DNA of 64,000 bases from Eurosta solidaginis (GCF_040869045.1 NC_090323.1:39364066-39428065); one strand, 5' to 3'. Counted from the first letter of the stretch, positions 22,535 to 34,814 are shown. Numbers and translations are program-made. The notes: a model not told the origin generated them from the letters alone.

Positions 22535-23067
22535 TTACCTCCGAGGAGATTTAGGCCGAGCTTCTCTTCCAATTTGCGTCGTATTCCCTTTGATTTTCCC
22601 TAAAAACTGTTTAGACGGGACCAACACTGGGGTGGGAGGGCGGTATGGCCTAGGTTTCATGTGGTCATACCAAATCGTTCCCGAGATGATCGGGCTAGTA
22701 CCTTTATAGTGCTTGTTACCGGATTGTTGAACGTACCGGATCTACATCCGGCAAAGGACCATCGCCATCGATAACACTCCCCAAGGCCTTCGGGGAGTAT
22801 CCTTATCGCTACAACAACAACAACAACAGCAACAACAACAACAACAACGGAACCAACATGTTTTATGCCGCTGCCGAACGGCATCTGCAAGGCAGATGAA
22901 TTTTCGCTGAGAAGCTTTTCACGGCAGAAATACATTCTGGGTGTTTGTCAAACACTGTGGAGCGGTGACCCCGCTTAGAAAAGTAGATGTTGCTTTGCCC
23001 GGGGCGTCAACTCAGGATCCTTGGTGTGGTAGGCGGAGCATGCTACCATCACACTACGGAGGTCGCC
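22535..23067 (-). mobile_element. tRNA-related SINE, interrupted
   Basis: The SINE lies on the minus strand. Its 3' part (CCTCCGAGGAGATTTAGGCC, then GAGCTTCTCTTCCAATTTGC) is at 22535-22617. The remainder is at 22849-23067, with ATGCCGCTGCCGAACGGC, GAAGCTTTTCACGGCAGAAA and the tRNA-like head GTGGTAGGCGGAGCATGCTA. It is split by the (TACAAC)n element at 22628-22848. The B box is weak (CAACTCAGGATCC). Confidence 0.8.
22628..22848 (+). mobile_element. (TACAAC)n-tailed repeat inserted in a SINE
   Basis: This is a 5'-truncated copy of the family at 7590-8036 with a long ACA/GCA-triplet tail (22809-22848). It is flanked by GGGACCAACAC (22617-22627) and GGAACCAACAT (22849-22859), an imperfect target duplication. 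The SINE sequence continues directly on the other side. Confidence 0.8.
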
Positions 23068-23189
23068 TTGTAGGATCGAAGGACAGAATTATGAGTAATC
23101 CGGATTTTTCAACAGTATAAAGATCAAGTCATCTCAATTCTGAATCTCTGATTAATATTGATGCGACTGCAGCTTAAGCACGCTTCCTC

Positions 23190-23480
23190 CGGAATTTCTT
23201 CTGCTTTCTTCACGGCTATATTTTCCTATTGAAAGACGCAGCAGTAATCTGGTAGCCTGTAGGATCTACGTATTTCTGGATCGACACAGTACACAACAGA
23301 CGTAAAACATTCCATTAATTTGGAAGCATCCGTATACACATGTATAGTATGCTCTGGCACTTCTGCACCTTGGCACCAATCATCCAGCTCAAAAGTGGTC
23401 CCAAGATCTTTTTTGACGCTCAGGCATAAGGCAATATACCCAACAGGTCGTAGCTTTGGTAAAGTCTGTTTTTCGAGAGA
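23190..23480 (-). mobile_element. RNase H fragment of non-LTR retrotransposon
   Basis: One minus frame reads FELDDWCQGAEVPEHTIHVY, then TDASKLMECFTSVVYCVDPE and RRSYRLPDYCCVFQ. This parallels IHVYTDGSKVVEGVGSAVYC and NRSYRLPDYCSVFQ at 28.2-28.35 kb. The catalytic-block Gly is changed (TDASK). Confidence 0.75.
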
Positions 23481-24792
23481 ACCAACGAATTATTTAACCG
23501 AAAAATAGGAGCGCTATATGAAATATATACCGAAGCAATTTTTTCAAACAATTATTTCGCAAATTCCCTACAGTGCACAATATGAAAATGTAAGGAAAAG
23601 ACTGAATGCAAAGTCCGAAAAAGTAGAAAATCGTGAATGTGCGACAGCAGGCGGCGTTAGAGGGCATCTGCACTAACTTTTGTTATATTAATATTAAAAA
23701 GTGAAGCAAGAAATGTAATTAAAATATAATGAAATTAAATTTCATGCGCAGAAATGGTGCAATGCTTAAATGTGAACAGAATTTTCGCTACTCTTTAAAA
23801 TATTAATTAAAAAAACAAGCTAATGACATGATTAAATTTTCAAAAGAATAACAAAATATTTTAAAAATATTCTTAATTTTTTTTTTAATTTTTTAAAAGT
23901 AATACAGAAAGATCCCACCATATGTGCGTTTAAGTGCATATGCAGTTAATGATAAAAAATTAAAAAAAATTCGTGTGCATAGGCGCCTCCACCTATACAT
24001 TCACATAATTTTTCAACTAAACTTTAACACAACAACAAAGATAAACAAGCAAACAAAATAATTCGCAGACAAAATTAAATAAATAAACAAACAAATAGGG
24101 ACAACAAGGATACAAAAAATATCCATTGCAGGCAACAAAGTATGTTGCAGCCGCGCCTTGTGTAAGTAGGACGATGCTTGAGTAAGACTGAGAATTGAGT
24201 GAGTGAGTAAGTGAGGTTCGTTACACAGCAATCAATTGAAGACGTCTAAGAAAACGCAGGCTATGTGTAAGAAGGAGAATTGTGAACTTAAAATAAACTT
24301 ATTCATTTTCTTTTCAAAAGATAATTCAGCATTGACACTCCAGCAATACACTGAAAAAACGTGTGATACTCGTAGGTTGATTAGTACATACATATACATA
24401 TAATGGTGATAAGAGTACTCTGATTTGTTAAAAAAGTTAACCCTTCCTTTACTCCCCCAACATTATGTCAGAAAATTTAAGAGTGTAAGGTTTCAAGCAA
24501 GCTAGACTCAACTTCTTAGAAGTATCACAAATGTATTTGGACCGTTAAATGAGAACCACTTTACATGCTTAAAATATCGTATCTAAGTCTGAAAATTTTG
24601 ACTTTTAAACGTCTTTTCTCATGGTTGGGGGAATTCAGAATTTAAGCGTAAAGTAAGTGTAAGAGTGAGTGTAAGTGTAATGATTTAAGTTAGTATGCTG
24701 TATGAGGGATTACAGAATATAAGGGTGGGGTAAAATTAAAGGTAATGTATGGAATTGGTCGGACCGGAACCGAAATCGGTTGGGTTTCATAG
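23481..24792. other. Unassigned AT-rich sequence
   Basis: I recognise no gene or repeat. Long runs of A and T occur at 23800-24000. Confidence 0.4.
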
Positions 24793-24965
24793 ACATCGAT
24801 AACAATCTTTATAGATGACTTATAGGATGCGAGGAATTAAAGGCGTGTAATCTGTTTCTTTTCGACTAGTTATCGGTTCGTTATCGACAGGGTATCGATG
24901 AGTTATCGAAATGTTATAAATTTATTATAGATAACATTGACCTATCGTTTTTTTATGTTATTATT
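24793..24965. promoter_or_regulatory. Cluster of ATCGAT/CGATA motifs
   Basis: TATCGAT and TTATCG-type motifs recur: ACATCGATAACAATC, AGTTATCGGTTCGTTATCGA, GGTATCGATGAGTTATCGAA and CTATCG. In Drosophila such motifs bind DREF and BEAF-32. A second cluster lies at 38128-38228. Either could instead be part of a repeat, and function is not shown. Confidence 0.3.
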
Positions 24966-24967
24966 AG

Positions 24968-25310
24968 AGTTAGGTAGGCGTGGTGTAAAGGTAGCGTGCT
25001 CCGTCTACCGCACCGCAAGTCTTGGTCTCAAGTTCAGAGCAAGGAACATCAAAAATTAAAAAAAGAAAAATGTCCAATAAAAAGTGTTTCCAAGCGATCT
25101 CGGCCCTCGTGAGTGATTTGGCAAACACTCTTAGTTTATTTCTGCCATGAAAAGCTTCTCAGTGAAAACTCATCTGCTTGGCAGTTGCCGTTAGTTCCGG
25201 TCCCGTCCCGCCATTTTGTAGGAAGAATTGAAAGTGAGCACGACGAAAATTGGATGTGAAGTTTGGCCCAAATTTCTTCGGAGGTAAAGCACGCCAAGTA
25301 CGTAGTTATT
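24968..25310 (+). mobile_element. tRNA-related SINE
   Basis: The head is AGGCGTGGTGTAAAGGTAGC and GTGCTCCGTCTACCGCACCG. The B-box position is degraded (CTCAAGTTCAGAGC). The body has TTGGCAAACACTC, TTTCTGCCATGAAAAGCTTC and CAGTGAAAACTCATCTGC, ending CTTCGGAGGTAAAGCACGCC. It is full length, about 340 bp, on the plus strand. Confidence 0.8.
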
Positions 25311-25503
25311 TTTTTTAGTAGCTGTTTCATTTATTCTTCGGATGTCATTTTATTGCCTGGTTTTTCAGTGCGAGTTTGAAATCTAGTTTGACCTTACCAC
25401 TTTGTTCGATAACATAAAATTTGGCTGCCCATATCAGCTTAGGCGACCGAAGTTCGAGGGTTAAACTCTAGTCAACTTTAACTGGAGTTTAAACTCGTTC
25501 TGA

Positions 25504-25690
25504 ATGCTCTGCTGCACTTCTTTCTCTGAGTTTCTCTCTTCCTGTCCTACTGCAGAGTTTTACATCTCTCTCTTCCTCTCTCTGTCTCACAGTACGCCTG
25601 TACTCCACCTCTGCCTCTGTTTCTCTCTAACCTCCTTCCCTCCCTTCCCACCTCCTCTTCCTCATCCCTCCCTTCCCACGTCCTCTTCGA
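25504..25690 (+). repeat. Pyrimidine-rich low-complexity tract
   Basis: CTCTCTCTTCC and CCTCCCTTCC-type sequence. The plus frame across it is an S/P/L-rich artefact of base composition. Confidence 0.7.
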
Positions 25691-26689
25691 CAGCCCTGGT
25701 AACAACAGGAACTAAAGAGCCGGAGGTTGACATAATTAGACGATTTGGGATTGCGCACTCCACGTGTAGTCTCTTTTTGGACAAGTGGACTAAGCAAGCG
25801 CTAGGCTGATACCATATCCTGTAATGTGTCGAGATTTTTCTGATTCAAAAGTTTCAGCATTGACTGCATCTTGAATGTTCTGTCTTCTATGTGTTTACCA
25901 CTTTACGAAGCTTGTATGTTTACTCTTTTCTTTATTTTCAGTTTCCATCTACCGACCCCAAATATTTATTCACGCAAGCAAATATTAAAATTACTACAAC
26001 AAGAACTTCTATACCACCAATAACAAACTGTAACCTGACAAATAAAATATTTGATAAAAAAATAAATAATTTTAATGCACTCATATGTTTATAGAGAAAA
26101 GGCATAGTGGAACTTGGGCTATGCATGCGCAAAACACGGAGCAATTAAAGTTGTGAGCGCCAGGGCGGGCAAGAACAAAGCGAACGACCTCGAAGACGTG
26201 TTAATCACATGACAAGACATAAATACACAAGACAAGATAAACAATGACAATGAACGCGCACAAACAACACAAACCCGGCAGCTGCAGATGGGAGCCACAG
26301 AAAGTCTCACAAACAAAAGACAAACGAAAGGTGGCATTTGTAGGAAATAGAGTGACAAGCTACAGGAGTATAGAGAAATATGTTTGTAATCTTAAAAAAG
26401 AAGGAACATGTAGCAGGATCAACGACACAACAGAGGGACGAGCGCAATGTTACAAGTGAAACAACAATGTACAAATATGTAGGCTTAGAGCATACGAAAT
26501 CGAAATGGGGTAAACAATTGCATGCAAACGTAAATAACAGTACTCATATGTATATGTTTGTTGACATTATTGCACTTCGGCACGACGAGGACACTAAATT
26601 GGATTTTAACGCTGTTGTAACACACTGTAACATTTTGCGTTCAATTCAATGAATTATTATACTGCCAAAGTCCAGTCTTTACCATAAAT
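25691..26689. other. Unassigned intronic sequence
   Basis: Several short frames on both strands (25891-26652) show no motif. I assign nothing. Confidence 0.4.
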
Positions 26690-27740
26690 TAGTTGGTTGA
26701 GAAGACTGGGTTCAACAAAAAAGATAAATCTGCTCAAACATGTTTGTATGTAAGTGATTAAATAAGAGTTCAAAGTCTTAAATCTTTTTCAAAATATCGT
26801 TATGAAGTCACATCACATCAAATTCGGTCATATCATATGATAAAATATCAGTTGAATAATAGACAGTAAAGACCAGGTTAATAAAGCTGGGTTTAAGAAA
26901 GGTAGAAATATCAGCATCGTAACTTTTTCAAAATATCGTTTTGAAACCACATTACGTTAAATCCGGGCATATCATACGATATAATGTCAAATCAGTTAAA
27001 ATCAGGTTGGGAAAGCTGGGTCCAAGAAAAGTAGAAATATCTGCATACAAATGTTTGTGCGTAGGTTGCCATGTGGTAAAATGAGAGCTCGAAATTTTAA
27101 AACTTTTTCAAAATAACGTTTTGAAGTCACAGCACATCAGTTTTGTCCTATCCCATGTTACAATATCAAATCAGTTGAAATGAGCTTAAGAAAGCTGGAT
27201 TCAATAAAAGTAGAAATATCTGTACAAAAATGTTTGTGTGTAAGTTACCTGGTGGTTAATTGAAAACTCGAAATTGTAAAACTTTCCAGACATGGTCTTG
27301 AAACCACATCACATCAATTCGGTGCTATCATATGATATAGTATGAAATCAATAATGATCAGGTTGAGAAAGCAGGGTTCAAGTAGAAATATCTGCATAAA
27401 TTTGTTAGTGTGTAAGTTATCATGTGTTTAAATTAGCAGTCGAAATTTTAAAACTTTTTCAAAATATCCTTATGAAATCACATCACATCAAATCCGGTCA
27501 TATCATATGATATAATATCAGATCACAAAAGAACAGGTTGAGAAAGCTGGGTTTAATAAAAGTAGAAATATCTGAATACATGTGTTTGTATGTAAGTTTA
27601 AATAAAGTAAATTATAACTCGAAACTTTAAAGCTTTTTTCAAAATATCGTTATGAAATCACATAACAGCAAATCCGGTAATATCATGTGATATAATGTCA
27701 GATCAGGTTGCGGAATTTGTGCTCAACAAAAGGGGAAATA
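26690..27740 (+). repeat. Tandem repeat, about 180-bp unit (left part)
   Basis: The phrase CTTTTTCAAAATATCG recurs near 26785, 26925, 27105, 27285 (weak), 27457 and 27637, so the spacing is about 180 bp with one 139-bp shortened unit. Each unit also carries CACATCACATCAAAT, GTCATATCATATGATA and AAGCTGGGTTCAA. About six diverged copies are present. The array is interrupted by the retroelement at 27741-29191 and resumes at 29203. Confidence 0.85.
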
Positions 27741-29191
27741 TCGAGGAGAGGGTGAAGAAGGCTTCAACGGCACTTTATGCATGTAAAATGCTGCGGTGTA
27801 CGTGGGGCTTATCGCTCTTTCTTTCTCATTGGGTTTTTACAGCGATTGTAAGCCCTATTCTAAACTATGGAGTTCTTGTTTGGTGGAAAGCCACAAAAAA
27901 GCAACCTGCCTCAAAAAATTAGAGGGGGTATACAGACTATCAATGCTTGGAATTACGGGAGCCCTGAAAACAACCCCGACAGCTGCACTGTATGCCATTC
28001 TGCACATTCCACCTGTAGACCTGGTAGCAAAGACCTTAGCGTTAACAACTGCAACCAGGCTCGGTGCCTTGGGGCAGCTTGAGCGCCGACCATACGGCCA
28101 TAGTAGTATAGCGTCATCAATCACAAGACGAAGAGACTACCTGATTCCCTATCTCCGCTTCGATGGCGATCTTAAGGTCACAATAGAGGTGGATAGTTGG
28201 CACAAGGGTGCTCAAATGGCGGACGAGGCTATACATGTGTACACAGATGGTTCCAAAGTAGTGGAAGGAGTAGGGTCTGCGGTATACTGCGCTGATCCGG
28301 AAATAAACAGATCCTATAGGCTGCCGGATTACTGTAGCGTTTTCCAAGCGGAAATAATAGTCGTAACCAAAGCAGTAAGCAGTAGAAACCATGGAAGAAA
28401 ATAGCCCAAGCTGCATTCGTGTTAACTTTTATATTGACAGTCAAGCAGCAATTAAGGCAATATTCTCGCATAGCACAGCATCTAAATGCGTGTTAGAGTG
28501 TAAGCAGTCCCTGGAGAGAATTGGGACAGGGAGAAGCATACATCTATATTGGGTCCCAGGGCATATGGGAATAGATGGGAATGAAAAAGCGGATGAACTA
28601 GCTAAAAACGGCGCATTGTTTCAAGCTTGCTCAGTAGACGTACCAAATAGACTGGGCGAGATTAAGCGAAGGTGAGAGGTGCACATGATCGAGCAAGCAG
28701 TAAAGGCGTGGGTTCAAGCGCGGGGCTGTAAAGTGTCGAAGATTATGTGTAGGTCTTACAACCTTAGACTAACAAAGTTGCTTCTATCATTCAAAAGAGA
28801 GGACTGTAGACTCATGGCGGGTATTCTGACTGGACACTGCCTTCTGGCGTCACATGCCTTTAAATTAGGCTTGGTCAGTGATAGCAGATGTAGGAAGTGT
28901 GGGCTGGAGGAGGAAACGATCGAGCACGTTCTATGCTCGTGGCCTGCCTTGCCAGGCTAAGACTCCAGCTATTAGGAGTGACACAGCTGTCAGATATAGA
29001 AGCAGCAAGTGGCTTAAGTCCTAGGAAGCTTCTAGTATTTGCCAAGAGGACGGAGTTATATTATAACATAGGTCCTGGTTTTTGATAGGGTTTTTCAGTT
29101 TGGTCGTTAAAACAAACTTCTGGTAACACTACGGACTTATTCAGTCTATGTGAGGTCCTCATGGACCGGCCAGTTCAACCTAACCTAACCT
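27741..29191 (+). mobile_element. 5'-truncated non-LTR retrotransposon with RNase H
   Basis: It is flanked by the 11-bp target duplication AAGGGGAAATA (27730-27740 and 29192-29202). Coding begins in the reverse transcriptase thumb (EERVKKASTALYACK, then LNYGVLVWWKA). After a frameshift it continues through TAALYAILHIPPVDLVAKTL into RNase H: VYTDGSKVVEGVGSAVY, then FYIDSQAAIKAIF and LYWVPGHMGIDGNEKADELA. After a stop at 28676 the C-terminal region ends in the knuckle CRKCGLEEETIEHVLC (28885-28935). The 3' end reads GGCCAGTTCAACCTAACC. This layout belongs to I/R1/LOA-type elements. Two frameshifts and a stop make it inactive. It is the best template in the window for reading the other copies. 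Confidence 0.93.
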
Positions 29192-29202
29192 AAGGGGAAA
29201 TA

Positions 29203-29330
29203 GCTGCATACGTATGGTTGTGTATAAATTTTCTAACTACCTTTATGAAATGACATCATATCAAATTCGGTCATATCTTATGATATAATATCAAATCAGT
29301 AGAAGTCATATCGCATCAATTCAAAATAAA
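29203..29330 (+). repeat. Tandem repeat, about 180-bp unit (right part)
   Basis: This resumes the array of 26690-27740: GCTGCATACGTATGG, then ATCATATCAAATTCGGTCAT and CTTATGATATAATATCAAAT. It is contiguous with the left part once the retroelement and one target duplication are removed. Confidence 0.85.
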
Positions 29331-29599
29331 CAAACTAAGATACAGTTAGATTTTTGAGATCGTGTAACGTTCCACAATAAAGCAAATGGATGCATGAATC
29401 AAATAGCAAACAGATTTGGTAACAATGCATTAACCACCAGATGAATGACGTAAGAAGGAAACACAGACACAAAGTTATCAGCTGATATATATAACATTAA
29501 TACATTAATTGGCTTTCTAACTCCTATGCGTTTTTTACCGTTTCAATTAGTAAGAAACACCAAAGGAAATCAACTCTGCCTAAAAGTTCTTCTAAATGT

Positions 29600-30440
29600 G
29601 CATCTCTCTTCTTTCTTGGCGTCACGATAACGCTCCCATATACCACACGTCGTGGCTCCGTGGTCCTAAAAAGGAACTGTTCTTTTTCGGAAGCAGCGCG
29701 GCATTCCTCAACGTACCAGCTGTTTTCGTGGGCTCGCTTGGAACCTGTAGTGTCAGCAGCAACGGTACGTAATTAGAGAGAAATCTTACCTCTCGATGTG
29801 ACAAAAAATTTGCCATGAGTCACAGTGCGCAATTTATTTTCTGCATAGAAGCGTGTACGTATCTTAGCTGCCAAAAGGTAATGGGTCGAGCCGATACTTG
29901 AGCCTCGTAGAGCGCGCACATCCAGGGTAGTGAAACTATGCCTCCTGTCTTGTACAACGTGATCAAATTGGTTTCGTTTTCTTCGATCAGGAAACAGCCA
30001 ATTGGCTTGATGTTCTTCTTATTCTGAAACTTGGTACTACAAATATATGCACATATTTCGAGCCGCGGCGAAGTCAATTAGTCCCAACCCGTTGAGGATA
30101 TTACGTCGTGGAGACAAAATTTTCGGGCTATAGAACCAAAGACCCCTTAATTTCCTACGCTGACGTTAAAGTCTCTCAGCATGATTTTAATTTCATGGCG
30201 GGGCAGTCATCGTATATTTTTTCTTGTTTCTCATAGTAGTCATTATCCGCATCGTCTATTGGTGCGTAAACGCGGATAAACATTGTATTGAAGAACATCG
30301 ACTTGATGCGATTCGCGGCGGGACGCTCGTTTACAGCCAGCAACGCTAGCGACTGTAGTAGACGTCTACTTCCTTGACGAGACATCAACGAATCGAAACA
30401 GGCGTACAACGGTACCTTTTCTTAAAAGAATTCGAACATT
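29600..30440 (-). mobile_element. RTE-like endonuclease fragment
   Basis: Minus frames read VYAPIDDADNDYYEKQEKIY, then MLRDFNVSVG (the GDFNAKVG block), STKFQNKK, and, in another frame, GSSIGSTHYLLAAKIRT in the place of the SDHYLV endonuclease end. Next come NSWYVEECRAASEKEQF and RRVVYGSVIV from the linker before the reverse transcriptase. This order is characteristic of RTE/BovB-type elements. It is broken by stops and frameshifts, and no reverse transcriptase follows. Confidence 0.75.
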
Positions 30441-32166
30441 CCAGGTACATGTTCTCAAATCATGCTATTTAAAATCATGGTCCGTTTAACGCTTGTCATG
30501 GTCGTCATCTAAAAAACAAAAAGTTCTCATCCGGGGCATACCTTTTGCGGGTATATTCTACGTGGATAATCTGCCATCAGTACGATGGCAACACAGATCC
30601 CTATGGAACTAAGTTGGTATTGAGATCTTTATTTGAACACTGTATTTCTTATCAAATTATTATGCGACAGCCAAAACTTCTTAAGAAATAATCAAAACCT
30701 GTAACAGACTGTCAACCTAGCGATCGGGTATCTTATTCAAGACAAATAATAGAGATCTGTAATTTGAGTGGCAGTAGCCCGCTCGTTGGTAAGAATCTTA
30801 TTACTTGCTATATTTACTGGTATCAATTTTTCGTTTTAGTATAACTCACTTCTTATAACACAACAATGAGCACGTGTGTACCTAAACGAACTCCATTCGC
30901 CAAAATAACTACATTCGTACCATCTATATACGTTTAATTTTTTTTTGTATTGAAGGATTCAATGGAAGTGAATTAAGTGAATTTGAGTACAGGTAAACTT
31001 ATTTAAGTGCAGGAAACAACTACGTTATATAGAAATATATACATACCATATGCCGTTAAGGATATACTAATATACAAATCCAAGTAAACAAAGGCACGTA
31101 CGGTACGAAATTTCAAGAGGAAGTCAAAAATTATAAATAGGATATCCATCCTTAGACAAAGAAGCAAAACTTTCGAAGTAGGGGTAGCGAGTTGTTTTAA
31201 ATAAGACAAATGTGTACAAATATGTGCGCTTGAGATATGCATATATGTAAAGTCATAGAGTGCTCTCACCTCCATAGTATTAAACTTTTAGCTTTTTCGA
31301 AAATTTCAACACAGATGTTGTGACGTTAAAAAGTGGAGAAATCCTTATTGAGAATACAAACAAAACTTGGCTAAGCGAGCTCTTTTGGGGATAAGCTTGA
31401 AAATTATAAAAACAACTGCAACGTGAATTCTTAAAAAGTTGTAGCGGTATCATCATACTACACGTCAGCACCCCCGACTAGTTTATGTGCAATACGAAAC
31501 AAAAACGCCCAAAATGCAGCGGCAACTGCCAACAACAATTTGCATGAAGATAAAAGCTCAGCGTTGAAGTATAGTGGAGAGTAGTTTGTATGTGTTTTTT
31601 TTTTTTAGAAATTTTATTTCGGTTGTTTTGCTTTGTCTCGTTAAAATTTGCTATATATATATGTAGGTGAGGATCTCCTTTGCATGAAGGTTTCTCCAAA
31701 ACGGTCCTTTCATTATAGTGCACCTTGAAGCGTAAGCATTGCTTGCGACATACATAACTGCTTTACTGTTAAGCTAAAGCAAACAGGAAAAGATAGTAAA
31801 TAAAAGAACATAATAAAATACAATCCAACTAGCAAAAACAAGACAATTTTGCTATTTCCGTAGATATCGTGAAGTGCTTACTATGCTTTGCATCAATCTA
31901 TTTTTATGTGTATACCATTCATGATATTGTCGAGAATTTTAGAAAATACTTGTTTATTTTGCATCGTCTGCTATAGTTCGAAGTGTCGAATGAATTACTT
32001 AAATATTCAGTATAGCAAAATGTTCCTTATTTACAACACTACTATGGTAGTATTCACAATAAAATTACTCGCGTACTTCACTTACAACGCATGCGCTGCT
32101 TTTATACTCTCAGTTCGCCTATTTCTCCGAGGGTATAGAATTTGCACGAACAGCGCTCTTGAATAG
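30441..32166. other. Unassigned intronic sequence
   Basis: Short frames on both strands (31003-31275, 31478-31723, 31888-32166) lack motifs. A scrap, TTGCGGGTATATTCTACG (30547-30564), resembles the end of the (TACAAC)n family. Confidence 0.4.
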
Positions 32167-32860
32167 TTAGGTTAGGTTAGGCTGAAGTGGCTTAGGCAGG
32201 CTGATCCATTGTGATACCACTGTGTGGGCTATAGCCCTTCCTCCTTTAGATGTGTAAGAATTTGAACCAATTTGTCCTTCTGATGTAGCGTAGACTATTT
32301 TCGATTTCCGCAGAGCCAATTTCTGCTAAGCAGTCGATGGCCAGAGCAGGATATCTACAGAGGAAGTGCTCGACGCTTTCTATCTCTTCTTCATTCTTAC
32401 AGCTCCGACAAAAATCGTTGGTTGGAATTTCCATGCGTTCGCCGTGTATTCCCATCAGGCAGTAGCCCATTAGTAACCCGATCAGTGGACCTAAGGAGAG
32501 AAGGGTTGAGGTTAATGAGGAACCTAGTTCGATTCTCATTAATGATAGGCCGGGTTTGTTTGGACACCTCGCATGTGGGTTTCAGCGTCCATCTGGAATT
32601 TACCTTCTTGGTGAAAAATGATGTGAGCCAACATTTGCACGCAACAAGAGGGGGAGCAATGTCCTTCAGCTGGCTTAGCTCTGTCTCTTCAGTAGCCTTC
32701 CTCGCTAGTTATCGGCAGCACAGTTCCCACACCGTTGTGACCTGGGACCCATACAACAACTGTCTCGCACCGCGATGCAAGTCCGTTCAGGGTCCGTCTG
32801 CATTCTATTGCTAATTTCGATAAAGCGTTCCTGCCGCTTGACTGTCAGAGTAAATTTGTA
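32167..32860 (-). mobile_element. RNase H non-LTR retrotransposon 3' fragment
   Basis: The tail lies at the left end (GTTAGGTTAGGTTAGGC, minus CCTAACCTAAC). The minus frame 32539-32246 ends in the knuckle FCRSCKNEEEIESVEHFLC, almost the same as that at 12.05 kb. Further upstream VVWVPGHNGV (about 32752-32723) marks RNase H. It is broken by stops. Confidence 0.8.
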
Positions 32861-33848
32861 CTGATCCCATTCTAAAACCCAAACCGATTCCCTCTCCCAC
32901 TCTCACTTTCACTCTCGCTCCCATTTCAACTCTAACTTGCACTCCCATTCCCTCTACCCAACCCACCGCAATTTCCTAATATATATAAAAATATGGAATG
33001 TCTATAGCGAATATTGGATACCAAACAATTGCAAAGATATGGCCAATTTGAAAAATTTAATTGCCTGATGACGTGTTCCCTTAAATTCGTGAAAGGCATG
33101 ACAACCACAGTAGAGTCAAAGACAGCATATCCGTTTTCTTATTACTTTTTTTCCACTCTCGCATTCATCTTCTGTGCTTTGAAGAGCATAATAACTTCAT
33201 AGCTTCTGATGCTATTTATTTCTACTTTTTCTCTCACAATACCACATTGAAATTGACTTTTCCACTTTTTCTGCGCCGCTAAACTCAAATAATTTATTTG
33301 CATTTTGTTTATCAAAGCTGCACTCAATTTTCAAAGGTGCCTAATTGAATGTACGCCACCCAATAACAAAGCAGCAACGCAACAACATGCTTAAATGCTT
33401 AAATTGCAGCAGTGAGTGAGTGTAGCAACTAAATGTACCATGCTTTTAGGCGCTTTAGCCTATTTTGCAAACGTAGCATAGCATGTTAAAGTCAACAATT
33501 TTTTTTTGTATGCAAAACATGCATGCAAACGGCTTTTGAAAATTTATTCGAATGCAATATTATTTTCAAGTTGATTCGCCAACTGAGTTCAAGATGCATA
33601 AGTAAAATTTAAATGTCTTTATTCTGGTATGTGTATGTGTAAGTGTGTGTATGTACAGATAAATAGCATAATTTATGCAATTTTGAATTATTGTATTCGC
33701 ACTATTTTGTGGCAATTTTGTTGCTTTGAAACGCACGCAGCACAATAGCATCTTTGTCGTTTATGATTGTGTCGTTGATTACTATGTATGTGTCTGGTTT
33801 AAGTGGAAATTTTGTTTGCTGGTCATATAATGCGGTTTTGTAGACGTA
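32861..33848. other. Unassigned sequence with a pyrimidine tract
   Basis: 32880-32965 is CCTCTCCCACTCTCACTTTC-type low-complexity sequence. The rest shows no recognisable gene or repeat. Confidence 0.4.
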
Positions 33849-34039
33849 CAGCAGTGAACAATAAAATAGTAGGTGCAATTTTTGCAACAGAAACTACACA
33901 AACCAATCTTGAAAACGTTTTCGAAAATTCGAGCAAATTTTTCTTTTGAAAATTTGGAACTTTTTATTTAGATATTTAAGAATTTTTCTGAGTATGCAGT
34001 TTTGTAGTCTAACCAATTTTAGTCTTACAAAGTACAAAT

Positions 34040-34140
34040 TACTTACTTACTTACTTAATTGGCTCTTAACCGTATGAACGGTTATGGCCGTCCAACAAGG
34101 CGCGCCAGTCGCTCGCTCCTTCGCTCCGGTAAAAATTATA
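34040..34140 (-). mobile_element. (ACTT)n-tailed repeat fragment
   Basis: ACTTACTTACTTACTTAATT is followed by GGCTCTTAACCGTATGAACG and GTTATGGCCGTCCAACAAGG. The tetranucleotide run next to a partly palindromic unit looks like the 3' end of a non-LTR element in minus orientation. It occurs once in this window. I have seen similar sequence in fly genomes but cannot name the family with certainty. Confidence 0.4.
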
Positions 34141-34451
34141 GGCCTCGCAAATTCACATTGATTTTTGAATATTTTTTTCCCGAATGGTGTTTCGGATTGT
34201 GTTCATCACGAAGAAATATATTTCTATATTACTTTTTTTATATGGAAAACATCTTGAACACAATTCGAAAAAAATATGTTAAAAATCTATGCGAACTTCG
34301 AGAGACTTATAATTTGCACTTTCACGGACTAAAACTGATTGGACTAAAAAACTACATACTCAGAAAAATTCTGAAAAATCTGAGGAAAACTTCGAACTTT
34401 TCGTAAATACTTTTGGAATTTTCGAATGTTTTCGAAAGCGTTTTTGAGATT

Positions 34452-34814
34452 AAAAATAAAGATAAATGTAAGGCGCAATAACCTCCGAAGAGATTTTAGG
34501 CCAAGCTTCGTTTCCAATTTACGTCGTACTCCTTTTAATTTTTTCTACAAATTGGCCGGACGGCACCTACTTGTTTTATGCCGACTCCGAACGGCATCTG
34601 CGAGGCAGATGAGTTTTCGCTGAGAGCTTTTCATGGCAGAAATACACTGGGAGTGCTTGCCAAACACTGCCGAGGGGCGACCCCGCTTAGATAAATTTTC
34701 TTCTAATTGAAAAACATTATTTCTAAAATTTTGATGTTGCTTTACCCAGGGTGTGAACCCAGGGCATTCGGTGTGGTAGGCGAAGCACACTACCATCACA
34801 CCACAGTGGCCGCC
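34452..34814 (-). mobile_element. Complete tRNA-related SINE with target duplication
   Basis: On the minus strand the head is GGCGGCCACTGTGGTGTGAT and GGTAGTGTGCTTCGCCTACC, with the B box GGGTTCACACCC. The body has GCAGTGTTTGGCAAGCACTC, TTTCTGCCATGAAAAGCTCT and CATCTGCCTCGCAGATGCCG. The end is GGAGGTTATTGCGCCTTAC followed by an ATTT-rich tail. TGAGATT flanks it (34445-34451 and 34815-34821). Joining the flanks restores GTTTTTGAGATTGGTTTGCA of the host MITE. Confidence 0.9.

Noticed and set aside
24968..25310. Coding exon suggested by the minus frame 25136-25330
   Set aside because: It lies entirely within a SINE copy.
3912..34814. tRNA genes at SINE heads
   Set aside because: The B box is present but the acceptor stem and anticodon arm do not close, and the same head is joined to the same repeat body in several copies.
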